Shown: positions 34,482 through 44,185, numbered from the stretch's first letter. The stretch is DNA of 64,000 nt from Acidimicrobiales bacterium (GCA_024638845.1 JAHEJN010000005.1:1-64000), one strand, 5' to 3'. A program made the numbers and translations. The notes: generated from the sequence alone by a model not told the origin.

Positions 34482-34502
34482 GGTTCAACACTACCCCCGA
34501 AG

Positions 34503-34811
34503 TCAGGCGGTGATGCTGTCGGCCTGGGCCGCGGCCGCCGCCGCCTGCCGGGCCAGGGCCCGCTGACGACGGATGCGGCGGCGCTCGCGTTCGCTCATAC
34601 CGCCCCAGATGCCGAATTTCTCGCCGTTGGCCAGGGCGTACTCGAGGCAGTCGCCGCGGACCACACAACCGCGGCAGACGTCCTTGGCCTCGCGGGTCGA
34701 TGCACCGCGTTCGGGGAAGAAGAGATCGGGATCGACACCGAGGCAGTTGGCCAGTTCCTGCCACGGGCGTTCTTCGGCCCCAGGTTCGACCTGGACCTCG
34801 AGTTCGCTCAT
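34503..34811 (-). CDS. WhiB-family transcription factor (WhiB2/WhmD-like)
   Basis: A 102-residue WhiB protein, longer than the one at 32750. Its cluster cysteines are in ELANCLGVDPDLFFPERG, CRGCVVRGDCLEYALANGEK; the turn motif is FGIWGGMSERERRRIRRQR and the C-terminus is Ala-rich. A GGGAGG ribosome site precedes the ATG. Such proteins bind the primary sigma and control division and septation genes. A TAATTA -10-like element lies about 80 nt upstream in the 155-bp gap before the VWA gene's 3' end. Confidence 0.92.
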   Translation of the reverse strand: MSELEVQVEPGAEERPWQELANCLGVDPDLFFPERGASTREAKDVCRGCVVRGDCLEYALANGEKFGIWGGMSERERRRIRRQRALARQAAAAAAQADSITA

Positions 34812-34966
34812 GTGTGCCTCCCTGCCCTGCCGGCCCGTGCCGGCCAGGACACCGCGATGCCCGCTGCCTGGACACGCGTGTAATTACGTCCATGTGATTC
34901 TGGACCCTGAGCAGGCAAATCGCAAGACCGAGTCCGATTTTTCTGGAATTTCGCCCGGCGGCTCGA

Positions 34967-37003
34967 TCAGGCGGTCCGACGACCCTGCACCATGGCCCGG
35001 CGGTGCTCGACGAAATCGACGAGCACGTAATCGCCCAGATTCTCGTTGGTCGTGAAGAACGCACGCCCACCGTTCATCTTGGTGATCTGCTCGATGAACC
35101 GGGTCAGATGGGGCGTGGCGTCGAGCATGAAGGTGTTGATGCGGATGCCCTCCCGGGTACAGGCCGCGACCTCCGACAACGTGCGATCGACCGTTTCCTG
35201 CGACGGCGGATAGCTGAAGAACGGTTTTCCGCTCGCGGTGATGTGGGCGGTGGGCTCACCGTCGGTGATCATGATGATCTGCTTGGTACCGCTCTGGCGG
35301 GCCAACAGCTCGCGGGCCAACAGGAAGCCGTGTTGCATGTTGGTGCCGTACACGTAGTCCCAGGAGACCTCGGGGAGCTGCTCGGGTCTGATCTTGCGGG
35401 CCACCTCACTGAAGGCCACCACCCCCAGGTAGTCCCGCGGGTACTGGCTGCTCATGAGGGCGTGCAGCGCCATGGCCACCTTCTTGGCCGGCAGGAAGTT
35501 GTCGCGCATCGGCATGCTCAACGACAGATCGAGCATGAGGACCGTGCTCACCTTCACCAGCGACTCCGTGCGCTCGACCTCGAAGTCATCGGGCGTGAGC
35601 GGAACCGGCGTGCCCCCACCGGTTCGACGGATGGCGTTGCGGATGGTGCGCTGGATGTCGAGGTTGAACGGATCGCCGAACTCGTAGGGCTTGGTCGAAT
35701 AGTCGCGCTCGTGGCCGACGCCGGTCTGGGCCAGCTCGTGGCCGCCGGGGCGGTCGTGGCGCAACTTGCGGAACAGATCGGCCAAGGCCTGCTGGCCGAG
35801 ACGACGGATGGCTCGCGGGGTCATCTCGAGGCGGCCGTCCTTGTTCTCGATGAGGCCCGCGTCTTCGAGCAGCTTCGTCATCTCGGCCATCTGCTCGAGG
35901 CTGCGAGCGGCGTCGTCACCCATGAGCTCACGCGCCCGTTCGACGTCGACCTCGGCGAGAGCACCGGGGTTGGTGGCGCCCCGAAGGAGCTGTTCGAGCT
36001 GATCGATGTCGGCCAGCTCACCGAGGACCTGTTGACCGCTGCCCAGATCGAGGGGGTCGAGTCCCTGGAACTGCTGCTCGCTGTCCCAGCCGGCGTCGGG
36101 AAAGAGCTGCTGGAGGCTACGACCGAGCTGATCGGCCTGCCAGCGCAGGTCCATGTCCTCGAGCAGCTGATCGGACAGTGCCTCGAGCTGGGCCCGCTGT
36201 TCGGGCGTCATCGAGTTCAACATCGCCTGCATCGCGGCCATCCGGGCAGCCATGGCTTCGAGCAGCTCGTCGAGGGTCTCGGGGTTCTCGGGGAAGAAGT
36301 CGCCGAAACGGTTCATGAAGCCGCTGAAATCGGGCTCCTCGCCGTTGGCCCGCTGATCGAGCATGTGGTTCAGCTCGGCCATCATGTCCTTCGCCCGCTG
36401 GAGGTCCTCGGGCTGCATGCCGTCGACACCCTCGGTCATCTGGTCGACGAACTGCTGCATCAGCTGCTCACGGAGGCGCTCGAGCAGTTCGTCGAAGCGA
36501 CGCTGCGCCTCGGCCGAGGTGAAGTCGTAGTCCTGGAGGCTCTTCGTCTGCCCCGCGAGATCGGGCGGCAACATGTCGAGGTGGAACTGTGCTTCCTCGG
36601 CGGCCCGCCTGGCGATCTCGTCGCGTCGAGCGTCGCCGGACTCAGTGCCGAGAACATCGTCGAGCGCCCGCTTCTCGGTCTCGATCACCTCGTTGAGATC
36701 GCGGGCGATCTCGTCGTACACGCCGCCCAGGTCGAACTGGTCGAGCCGATCCTGACGTTGCTGCCTGAGCTGCTCGAGCAGCTCGCGGATGCCCTGCATT
36801 CGCTCACCGTCGACATCGAACCCCTGCTGCATCAGACGCCGTAGCGCGGCGTTGAGATCGCCGTGGTACACGAGGTCGTCGGCCATCTCGCTCATGAGAT
36901 CGGCCGCCGACAGATCGAAACCGGTCTGGGTTCCGTCCCAGCGCGAGTACGACACGCGCCGGTCGGCGGAGCGGCGACGGGAGCGGCGACGAAACAGAGC
37001 CAT
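34967..37003 (-). CDS. VWA-domain protein partnered with a MoxR/ChlI-type ATPase
   Basis: A 678-residue soluble protein. The basic N-terminus (MALFRRRSRRRSADRRVSYS) leads into a long Gln/Glu/Met-rich helical region (about 40-470). A C-terminal von Willebrand A domain follows, with the MIDAS motif VLMLDLSLSMPMRDNFLPAK and downstream QIIMITDGEPTAHI. VWA proteins of this type work with an AAA+ ATPase as metal-insertion or assembly chaperones. The ATPase gene lies at 38299-39726 on the same strand, separated by the opposite-strand GH1-like gene. A TAGCTT element lies 6 nt before the ATG. Confidence 0.85.
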   Translation of the reverse strand: MALFRRRSRRRSADRRVSYSRWDGTQTGFDLSAADLMSEMADDLVYHGDLNAALRRLMQQGFDVDGERMQGIRELLEQLRQQRQDRLDQFDLGGVYDEIARDLNEVIETEKRALDDVLGTESGDARRDEIARRAAEEAQFHLDMLPPDLAGQTKSLQDYDFTSAEAQRRFDELLERLREQLMQQFVDQMTEGVDGMQPEDLQRAKDMMAELNHMLDQRANGEEPDFSGFMNRFGDFFPENPETLDELLEAMAARMAAMQAMLNSMTPEQRAQLEALSDQLLEDMDLRWQADQLGRSLQQLFPDAGWDSEQQFQGLDPLDLGSGQQVLGELADIDQLEQLLRGATNPGALAEVDVERARELMGDDAARSLEQMAEMTKLLEDAGLIENKDGRLEMTPRAIRRLGQQALADLFRKLRHDRPGGHELAQTGVGHERDYSTKPYEFGDPFNLDIQRTIRNAIRRTGGGTPVPLTPDDFEVERTESLVKVSTVLMLDLSLSMPMRDNFLPAKKVAMALHALMSSQYPRDYLGVVAFSEVARKIRPEQLPEVSWDYVYGTNMQHGFLLARELLARQSGTKQIIMITDGEPTAHITASGKPFFSYPPSQETVDRTLSEVAACTREGIRINTFMLDATPHLTRFIEQITKMNGGRAFFTTNENLGDYVLVDFVEHRRAMVQGRRTA

Positions 37004-37111
37004 ACCGGCAAGCTACCCCACCGGCACCCCTTCCCTTCCGGCGCGCGATCGATGGTGTCCAGCCACCGCCGCGCGAGCCGGAAGCCCGGGGGCAGCGCAT
37101 ACTCGTCTCGT

Positions 37112-38317
37112 ATGGATCGGAGCAGATGGATCGGGGTGACGCAGTCGTCGGTGCAGGCCGAGGGGGCCGGCGCCGCGTCCGACTGGTTCGCCTGGGAACG
37201 CGAGCGCGAGCTCGGTCCGTCGAGCGACGGGAACGGGTTCGGCACCGACTTCGCCGACGACTTCGCCCTGTTCGCCTCGCTCGGGCACACCCACGTGCGC
37301 CTCACGATCGAGTGGGCACGAATCGAGCCGGCCGGCGGCAAGCTCGACCGCGACGAGATCGACCGCTACCACGACATGTTGACGGCGGCTCGCCACGCCG
37401 GGCTCGATCCCATCGTGACCCTCGTGTCGACGTCGTTGCCGGGCTGGTTCCACGACGACGAGGGCGGCTTCCTCGACGCCAAGAACCGGCGCACCCGCTG
37501 GGTGACCCACGTCGAGCGTTGCGCCGAGACCTTCGAAGGGTTGGCGGCGGCCTGGGTCGGCATCGACGATCCCATCGGCTGGGCGGTCCGGGGCTACGGA
37601 CTGGGCTCACGACCTCCCGGCAGGAACGACCCCGAGAAGGCCATCGATGCCGTGGTCGCCGCCCTCGACGCCGACCGGCTCGCGGCGACGGTGCTGCGGG
37701 CCGGCACGGCACCGGTGATCTCGTCGTTCGGACTCCCGACCATCTTCCCCGTCGGGCCCGATGCCGGCGCGAGTGCCCGGTTCTGGGACGACCTCTTCTG
37801 GCAGAGCTGGATCGGAGCCGTCGGCGACGGCGAGGTCCTGGTGCCCCATCGTCGGCCGCGCAAGAACCAGGATTACGTCGGCATGTACGACATCGTCGGC
37901 TTCATCCACATGCCGCCGCTCGGTGTCGACCGTGAGGGAACGTGCCGTCCCTACCCTGGCGGTGGCCAGCCCGACGCCACCGGCTTCGTCCCTACCCCGC
38001 CCGAGCTGGGCGAGACACTCCGACGCCTCGACGAGGAGCTCCCGAACCAACCACTGCTCGTCACCGGTCTCGGCGTCACGACCGACGACGACGACTTCCG
38101 CGACGCGATCCTCGACGACATGTCGCAGGAGATCGCCTCGGCCATCGGCGACGGAGTGGCCCTGAAGGGATGGCTCCACGACACCGGTGTCGACGGCTAC
38201 GAGTGGGCCGGCGGGTTCACACGCCGGCGCGGCATCATCGATCGCGACCGCAACCCCAAACCGAGCGCCCGCCGGGTGGCCGCACCCGATCGACCCGATC
38301 AGGTGCGGGACTTGTAG
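37112..38317 (+). CDS. GH1-like protein lacking both catalytic glutamates
   Basis: A 401-residue protein with the GH1 (beta-glucosidase) TIM-barrel pattern: GVTQSSVQAEGAGAASDWF at the N-terminus, HVRLTIEWARIEPAGGKLD, then LVSTSLPGWFHDDEGGF. The acid/base motif NEP reads IDDP (Asp153 replaces Glu), and the nucleophile motif ITENG reads VTGLG (Gly319). It therefore probably cannot hydrolyse glycosides; binding or scaffolding is likelier. CATACT lies 8 nt before the ATG. It is inserted between the VWA and AAA genes on the opposite strand and overlaps the ATPase gene's end by 19 bp. Real activity with Asp as acid cannot be excluded. Confidence 0.75.
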   Translation: MDRSRWIGVTQSSVQAEGAGAASDWFAWERERELGPSSDGNGFGTDFADDFALFASLGHTHVRLTIEWARIEPAGGKLDRDEIDRYHDMLTAARHAGLDPIVTLVSTSLPGWFHDDEGGFLDAKNRRTRWVTHVERCAETFEGLAAAWVGIDDPIGWAVRGYGLGSRPPGRNDPEKAIDAVVAALDADRLAATVLRAGTAPVISSFGLPTIFPVGPDAGASARFWDDLFWQSWIGAVGDGEVLVPHRRPRKNQDYVGMYDIVGFIHMPPLGVDREGTCRPYPGGGQPDATGFVPTPPELGETLRRLDEELPNQPLLVTGLGVTTDDDDFRDAILDDMSQEIASAIGDGVALKGWLHDTGVDGYEWAGGFTRRRGIIDRDRNPKPSARRVAAPDRPDQVRDL

Positions 38318-39726
38318 ATGGCTCTCGATCCACCGGAACCCGAGGTCGCCGTCTTGTTGAGGCGCTTCGACAGGTGGAGGCCCTCGAGCACGAACTCGAT
38401 GCCACTCGCCACCAGGGCGGCGTCGTCGAGGTCGTCGTGTTCGAAACCGAGAGCCGTGAGGCACGCGCCGAGAGCCGGGACACGGTCGAGGAGCTTCAGG
38501 TAGAGGTCGCCGGGCACGTCATCGCCGGCATCGACCACCAGTTGGTCGTCGTCGAAGGCCTCGACCACCGCCTGGCCCTCGGCCGGATCGACGACGTCCC
38601 GGAACACGGTGAGCACCGCCGACTTGAGGAGCGTCTGCACGATCTCACCGTCGCGGCCGTCGTCGAGCGATTCGATCTCGACCTTGCCCATCGTCGAGGG
38701 AGCGAGGGCATCGAGGTCGCACACGCGCGGCACCGCCCGGGCCTCACCCGCCCGGAGCGACCGTCGTATGGCGCTCGCCGCCAACGTCTCGTAGTTGGCC
38801 ACCGAGAGTCGGACCGAGACCCCCGAGCGCTGGTTGATGTGGGGGCTGTCGCGGGCCAGATGACTGAGCGTGGCCACGATCTCACCCATGAACTCGGGCA
38901 CCTCGACGCTGACACCGTCGGTCTCGGGCAGGCGTGCCTCCTGCTCGGCGATGTCGAGCTCGATGTCGACCTCGAGCGGATAGTGAGTGCGGATCTGGGC
39001 ACCGAAGCGGTCCTTCAGCGGGGTGATGATGCGACCCCGATTCGTGTAGTCCTCGGGATTGGCCGAGGCGAACAGCAACACGTCGAGGGGCAGCCGCACC
39101 TTGAAGCCGCGGATCTGCACATCGCGCTCCTCGAGCACGTTCAGCAGACCGACCTGGATGCGTTCGGAGAGGTCGGGCAGCTCGTTGATGGCGAACAGCC
39201 CCCGGTTCGTACGCGGCACCAGCCCGTAGTGGATGGTGAGCTCGTCGGAGAGATACCGACCCTCGGCCACCTTGATCGGGTCGACTTCGCCGATGAGGTC
39301 GGCGATCGAGGTGTCGGGCGTGGCCAGCTTCTCGCCGTAGCGTTGGTCGCGGTGCACCCAGTCGAGCGGCGTGTCGTCCCCGTCGTGGGCGATCAGTTCA
39401 CGGGCGTGGCGCGAGACCGGGTGGTACGGGTCGTCGTTGATCTCGCTCCCGGCGACGATCGGCATCCACTCGTCGAGCAGGGCGGTGAGCCCGCGGATCA
39501 TGCGGGTCTTGGCCTGCCCTCGCTCGCCGAGAAAGATCACGTCGTGTCCGGCGAGGAGCGCGTTCTCGAGCTGGGGGATCACCGTTTCCTCGTAACCGAT
39601 GACGTTGGCCACCAACGATTCGCCGGCCGCGATGCGCTTCACCGCATTGGCGCGCACTTCGTCGCGCACCGAGCGCGACTGCCAGCCGGCTGCCTTGAGT
39701 TCACCGAGGGTGGTGGGTCGGGTCAT
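38299..39726 (-). CDS. AAA+ ATPase, MoxR/magnesium chelatase I-like
   Basis: A 475-residue AAA+ ATPase. The nucleotide site reads VIFLGERGQAKTRMIRGLTA (a GxxGxAKT form of Walker A usual in this group), and Walker B lies in GLFAINELPDL. The sensor segment is LLFASANPEDYTNRGRIITP, with LKDRFGAQIRTHYPLE as the arginine-finger region. It most likely drives the VWA protein (34967-37003) as a chaperone motor. TAGGTT lies 6 nt before the ATG, so it has its own leaderless promoter. Target protein or metal enzyme unknown. Confidence 0.85.
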   Translation of the reverse strand: MTRPTTLGELKAAGWQSRSVRDEVRANAVKRIAAGESLVANVIGYEETVIPQLENALLAGHDVIFLGERGQAKTRMIRGLTALLDEWMPIVAGSEINDDPYHPVSRHARELIAHDGDDTPLDWVHRDQRYGEKLATPDTSIADLIGEVDPIKVAEGRYLSDELTIHYGLVPRTNRGLFAINELPDLSERIQVGLLNVLEERDVQIRGFKVRLPLDVLLFASANPEDYTNRGRIITPLKDRFGAQIRTHYPLEVDIELDIAEQEARLPETDGVSVEVPEFMGEIVATLSHLARDSPHINQRSGVSVRLSVANYETLAASAIRRSLRAGEARAVPRVCDLDALAPSTMGKVEIESLDDGRDGEIVQTLLKSAVLTVFRDVVDPAEGQAVVEAFDDDQLVVDAGDDVPGDLYLKLLDRVPALGACLTALGFEHDDLDDAALVASGIEFVLEGLHLSKRLNKTATSGSGGSRAIYKSRT

Positions 39727-39762
39727 TCCCGGAACCTACACAACCCGACCGTCGAACGACGG

Positions 39763-40998
39763 TCAGTCGCGGAGGAACTCGGTCTCGAGCTCGTCCCACG
39801 GCTGGGCTCGGCTGTACAGCCACCCCTGCCCGCGCCGACATCCGAGACGGAGCAGCTCGTCGACCTGGCGAGGATGCTCGATGCCCTCGGCCACCACGCC
39901 CAGACCGACGGCCCGGGCGAGCTCGACGATGGCGCGCGTGATCGCCGTGTCCTCCGACGACAGGCCGAGGCCCGCCACGAAGCTCCGGTCGATCTTCAAC
40001 ACGTCGACCGGCAGACGCTTGAGCTGACTGAGCGACGAGAAGCCGGTGCCGAAGTCGTCGACGGCCACCTCGACACCCGTGCGGCGCAGCTCGTCGAGCA
40101 CGTCGAGAGCCGACGGGTCGGACATGAGAGCGGTTTCGGTGACCTCGACGCACAGACCGGAGGAATCGAGATCGGCGTCGGCGAGCGCCTGCCCGACGAC
40201 ATCGACCAGCTCCTCGTCGCCGAGCTGTTCGGCCGACAGATTGACCCGCAGGGTGAGGACGGTTCCGCCGAAACGACGAGCCCAGTTGCCGAAGTCGGCG
40301 CAGGCCCGGCGCATCACCGATCGACCGATCTCCTGGATCAGCCCCGAGGCCTCGGCCAGCTCCACGAAGTCGCCGGCAACGACCACGCCACGATCGGGGT
40401 GGTCCCAGCGCACCAGGGCCTCGGCACCGAGGGCCAGACCACTCTCGAGATCGATCTCGGGTTGATAGTGAACCGTGAGCTCGTCGGCCTCGATCGCCTC
40501 GACGAGCCGGCTGACTTCGTCAGGGTCGAACGGCTGTAGGACGGGTACCGGATCGGACAACACCCCCGGCGTCGACTCGGCGTCGTCCTCGGAACGAGTG
40601 GGGCGGAAGGTGAGCAGACGCGTGCCGGGCGGGCCGAGCCGCCCGGGGCGGTCGACGAACAACATGAGCGGGCCCGAGGCACCGAGGAGCAGCGACCCCG
40701 AGCCCTTCGGCGCATCGGCGGGGCGGGTCAGCGCCCGTTCCACCGCACCGACGTCGGCTTCGGAGACGAGATCGACCAGCGTCGAACCGACCCACTCCTC
40801 GGCCGGCCGGCCCAGGATCGAGCCACTGTTCGGGCTCGCGTAGCTGACCACGCCCTCGTGGTCGACGAGCATCACGGCATCACGGAGGTGGGCCAGGACC
40901 TGAGCGTGCACGGGCGCGCCGAGGGTCGACACCGCCGTATCGGTGATGTCGATGACGTCGTCGGTCGATTCGAGTTGCTCGAAACCCTGCTCGCGCAC
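39763..40998 (-). CDS. PAS-EAL cyclic-di-GMP phosphodiesterase
   Basis: A 411-residue protein. A PAS domain (about 25-95, VLAHLRDAVMLVDHEGVVSY, then NSGSILGRPAEEWVG) precedes an EAL domain (about 160-405). The EAL core is intact: GAEALVRWDHP, RVNLSAEQLGD, CVEVTETALM, VDDFGTGFSSLSQLKRLP, VLKIDRSFV and VAEGIEHPRQ, so c-di-GMP hydrolysis is expected. No membrane helix or GGDEF domain is visible. The GTG at 40998 is chosen because CATACT lies 7 nt upstream (41006-41011); the longer frame is antisense to the divergent gene. Confidence 0.85.
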   Translation of the reverse strand: MREQGFEQLESTDDVIDITDTAVSTLGAPVHAQVLAHLRDAVMLVDHEGVVSYASPNSGSILGRPAEEWVGSTLVDLVSEADVGAVERALTRPADAPKGSGSLLLGASGPLMLFVDRPGRLGPPGTRLLTFRPTRSEDDAESTPGVLSDPVPVLQPFDPDEVSRLVEAIEADELTVHYQPEIDLESGLALGAEALVRWDHPDRGVVVAGDFVELAEASGLIQEIGRSVMRRACADFGNWARRFGGTVLTLRVNLSAEQLGDEELVDVVGQALADADLDSSGLCVEVTETALMSDPSALDVLDELRRTGVEVAVDDFGTGFSSLSQLKRLPVDVLKIDRSFVAGLGLSSEDTAITRAIVELARAVGLGVVAEGIEHPRQVDELLRLGCRRGQGWLYSRAQPWDELETEFLRD

Positions 40999-41005
40999 CG
41001 AAGCA

Positions 41006-41011
41006 AGTATG
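41006..41011 (-). promoter_or_regulatory. Leaderless-type -10 element (CATACT)
   Basis: CATACT on the minus strand, 7 nt before the GTG of the EAL gene. Confidence 0.45.
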
Positions 41012-41067
41012 GCGACGGTGGTCAGCTCAGCCGTGGATGGCAGGAAGTTTTGCCCAGGCAACGACGC

Positions 41068-41073
41068 TACGGT
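41068..41073 (+). promoter_or_regulatory. Leaderless-type -10 element (TACGGT)
   Basis: TACGGT is 6 nt before the ATG of the GH2-like gene at 41080. Confidence 0.5.
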
Positions 41074-41079
41074 CGAACA

Positions 41080-43239
41080 ATGTCCGAGGCCGGCGGCACG
41101 CTTCGCCCACCCCTTCTGCTCGCCGAAGATTGGCGGACGATCACGAGCGACGAGCAGCTCGCGCTGACCTTCCACGAACCCGACCTCGACGACAGCGACT
41201 GGACACCGCTCACCATGCCGTCGACCTGGCGAACCGAGGCCGCACTTGCCGAAAGTGACGGTCCGGTCCTCTACCGCCGCCGCGTCCCGAGTTTCGAGCT
41301 CGGCGACGAGGAGCGGGCGTGGCTGGTCGCCGGTCGAGTCTTCTCGGAGGCCGACGTGTGGTGGAACGGCCACTACCTCGGCGACGTCGACGGCTACTTC
41401 GCGGAGGACGCCTTCGAGCTCGATCCGATCCTGCTCGATGGCCCCGAACACGTGCTCGCGATCGAGGTGCGCCACCAGCCGAGCGGCGAGATCGACGGCA
41501 AGCAGTCGATCGTCGGCACCTTCGACGATTCCCGGGTGGTCGACCCCCGCGGCAACCCCGGCGGAATATGGGTCGCCCCCCGCATCGAGCGCACCGGACC
41601 GCTCCGCCTCAGCTGGGTGCGAGTGCGGTGCAACGAGGCCTCCCCTGCGGTCGCCGTCCTCACCGTGACCGCCACCATCGACTCACTCACCCGGTGCACC
41701 GCACGCTTGTCGACGACCGTGGCCGACACCGAGCACTCGTTCGATCAACCCCTCACGATCGGGGAGAATCGAGTGGAGTGGCTGGTGTCGGTGCCCGACC
41801 CCGAGCTGTGGTGGCCACGCGGGCTGGGCGATCCCCATCTCGTCGACGTGCAGATCGACGTTGCCGAGATCGACTCGTCCGTGGTCAGCGACCGTCGTCG
41901 GCTCCGAACGGGAATCCGGGCGGTCGAGATGAAGAACTGGGCGCTTCGCATCAACGGTGAGCGGATGTTCGCCAAGGGCGTGAATCTGGCCCCCGCCGGT
42001 CTCGATCTCGCTTCCATCACCGCCGAGGACGCCGAGCTCGACCTCCGACTCGCCCTCGACGCCGGGTTCGACCTCGTGAGACTCAGGGGCCACATCGCCC
42101 ATCCGGGGCTCTACGACGCCGCCGATCGTCTCGGGTTGCTCATCTGGCAGGACTTCCCCCTCTGGCGGGGTTACTCCAAACGTGTGCGCCGGCGAGCCGT
42201 CCGCCTGGTGAACGATGCCGTCAACCAGCTGGCCCATCACCCGTCGGTCGTCATCTGGTGCGCGCACGACACGCCGACGCCCGATGGCATCGACGATGCC
42301 GCCGCGCCACGGCCACGCTACGGAGGCGTGCGCGCCGCACTCGGCCAGCAGCTCCCGACGTGGAATCGGTCGGTGCTCGACCGGTCGGTCAAGCACACGA
42401 TCGAGCGGTACGACGGAACCAGACCGGTGGTCGCCCATTCGGGACAGTGGCCGCATCCGCCACAACTCGACGGAACCGACACCCACCTCTGGTTCGGCTG
42501 GCGCTGGGGCGAGGGTCGCGACCTCGAGAAGCTGGCCGCCCGCATGCCTCGTGCGGTCCGATGGGTGTCGGAGTTCGGCGCCGGATCGGTGCCCGACTCG
42601 GCGCAGTTCTGCGAACCCGGCCGGTGGCCGTTGCTCGACTTCGACCGACTGACCGCCGACCACGGGTACGAGCGCCACAACTTCGAGGCCCACCAGAACC
42701 CGGCCGACTTCGCGTCCTTCGACGCCTGGCGGATTGCGAGCCAGCGGTACCAGGCCCAGATCGTGCGGCGACAGATCGAGGTGCTCCGACGACTCAAGTA
42801 CCGACCGACCGGCGGATTCTGCCTCGATCATCTCGTCGACTCGTGGCCGGCGATCAGCACCAGCCTCGTCGACCACGAGCGCGAACCCAAGCTCGCCTAC
42901 GACGCTGCGTTCGAGGCGCTGGCTCCGGTCATCGTCGTGGCCGATCGACTTCCGACCGCCATCCGACCCGGTCAGGCTCTCGCCTTCGACGTCCATGTCG
43001 TCAACGACCACCGCCACGAGGTGGCCGCAACCGTCGCCGCCGAAATGCGCTGGCCGAGCACCGGCGGCTCCCCGACCAGGCACCGATGGGCATGGCAGGG
43101 AGTCGTCGACGCCGACGACGTCGTGCGGGTCGGCACCATCAGCTGGGTCGCCCCCGACGTGCCCGGACCGGTGACGCTGATCCTGGCGCTCACGGGCGAC
43201 GCCGACGCCACGAACCGCTACGACACCGAGATCGCCTGA
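41080..43239 (+). CDS. GH2-like protein with altered acid/base site
   Basis: A 719-residue protein with the GH2 (beta-mannosidase/galactosidase-like) layout. An N-terminal sugar-binding domain (WTPLTMPSTWRTEAAL, VWWNGHYLGDVDGYF) and an immunoglobulin-like domain precede a TIM barrel with NWALRINGERMFAKGVNLAP and LLIWQDFPLWRGY. At the acid/base site GH2 proteins carry an Asn-Glu pair; here HPSVVIWCAHDTPTP gives Asp397-Thr398. The nucleophile Glu498 is kept (WVSEFGAGSVP). Hydrolysis is therefore doubtful. No signal peptide. The gene is divergent from the EAL gene; sdhC follows 104 bp later. Confidence 0.78.
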   Translation: MSEAGGTLRPPLLLAEDWRTITSDEQLALTFHEPDLDDSDWTPLTMPSTWRTEAALAESDGPVLYRRRVPSFELGDEERAWLVAGRVFSEADVWWNGHYLGDVDGYFAEDAFELDPILLDGPEHVLAIEVRHQPSGEIDGKQSIVGTFDDSRVVDPRGNPGGIWVAPRIERTGPLRLSWVRVRCNEASPAVAVLTVTATIDSLTRCTARLSTTVADTEHSFDQPLTIGENRVEWLVSVPDPELWWPRGLGDPHLVDVQIDVAEIDSSVVSDRRRLRTGIRAVEMKNWALRINGERMFAKGVNLAPAGLDLASITAEDAELDLRLALDAGFDLVRLRGHIAHPGLYDAADRLGLLIWQDFPLWRGYSKRVRRRAVRLVNDAVNQLAHHPSVVIWCAHDTPTPDGIDDAAAPRPRYGGVRAALGQQLPTWNRSVLDRSVKHTIERYDGTRPVVAHSGQWPHPPQLDGTDTHLWFGWRWGEGRDLEKLAARMPRAVRWVSEFGAGSVPDSAQFCEPGRWPLLDFDRLTADHGYERHNFEAHQNPADFASFDAWRIASQRYQAQIVRRQIEVLRRLKYRPTGGFCLDHLVDSWPAISTSLVDHEREPKLAYDAAFEALAPVIVVADRLPTAIRPGQALAFDVHVVNDHRHEVAATVAAEMRWPSTGGSPTRHRWAWQGVVDADDVVRVGTISWVAPDVPGPVTLILALTGDADATNRYDTEIA

Positions 43240-43343
43240 ACCCTCACGGGTTTACCCATGATCGTGCCGACCCGGTAGCGTCGAAGCATCGCCTAACCGT
43301 CGTCGGGCTCGCCGTTCGGTGCGCCTCGGAAGGGATCTCCTCG

Positions 43344-44185
43344 ATGGCAACGACACTGTCTCGCACTCGCGGCGGGCCCACCCCCAGCACGACTGCCGAG
43401 CCGATTCGCTCCAAGCCACGTTCACTACCGTTCCCGCTCAGCCTGTACCAGACGGCGGTCGGCAAGAAGTGGGTCATGGCGCTCACCGGCATCGGACTGG
43501 TGGGGTTCGTCATCGCCCACATGATCGGCAACCTCCACATGTACGAGGGTCCCGTGCCGGTCGCCGAGTACGGAGAAACCCTCCGCGACATCGGCATCGA
43601 CGTCATCCCCCGTACGTGGTTCCTGTGGGCCCTGCGCGGCGGACTCGTGGTCATGTTCGTCCTGCACATCCACTCGGCGGTCTCGCTGGCGAGGATGAAC
43701 CACACCTCGAACGCGGGCTCGAAGCTCGACGGCAACAAGAGGTACACCGGCGGCCAGGACTACATCGCGGTCAACTTCGCCAGCCGCACGATGCGGTGGA
43801 CGGGCCCGATCATCGCCCTGTACCTGCTGTATCACCTGGCCGACCTCACATGGGGCCTCCTGCCCTGGGTCGACTTCGAGCGGGGCGATCCCTACCACAA
43901 CCTGGTCGGGAGCCTCGAGAACTGGCCGGTCGCCATCCTCTACATCGTCGCCAACGTGGCTCTCGCCGTGCACATCTTCCACGGCGTGTACAGCCTCTTC
44001 CAGAGCCTCGGTGTCAACAACCCCAAGATCAACAGCGTGCGGCGCCCCCTGGCCGGAGCGCTGGCGCTGATGATCCTCGTCGGGAACCTCAGCTTCCCGA
44101 TCGCGGTGCAGGCCGGTCTGATCGACCAGGACAACTGCGAGGCACCGTGCGGAATCACCGGACTCGAAGCCGAGGAGGCTGCGGA

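Noticed and set aside
37942-40539. 865-residue plus-strand open frame
   Set aside because: Antisense to the AAA+ and EAL genes, with compositional bias typical of shadows in GC-rich DNA.
43319-44185. N-terminal extension of the sdhA frame
   Set aside because: Overlaps sdhC in another frame; the conserved SdhA start and the ATGA overlap place the start at 44186.
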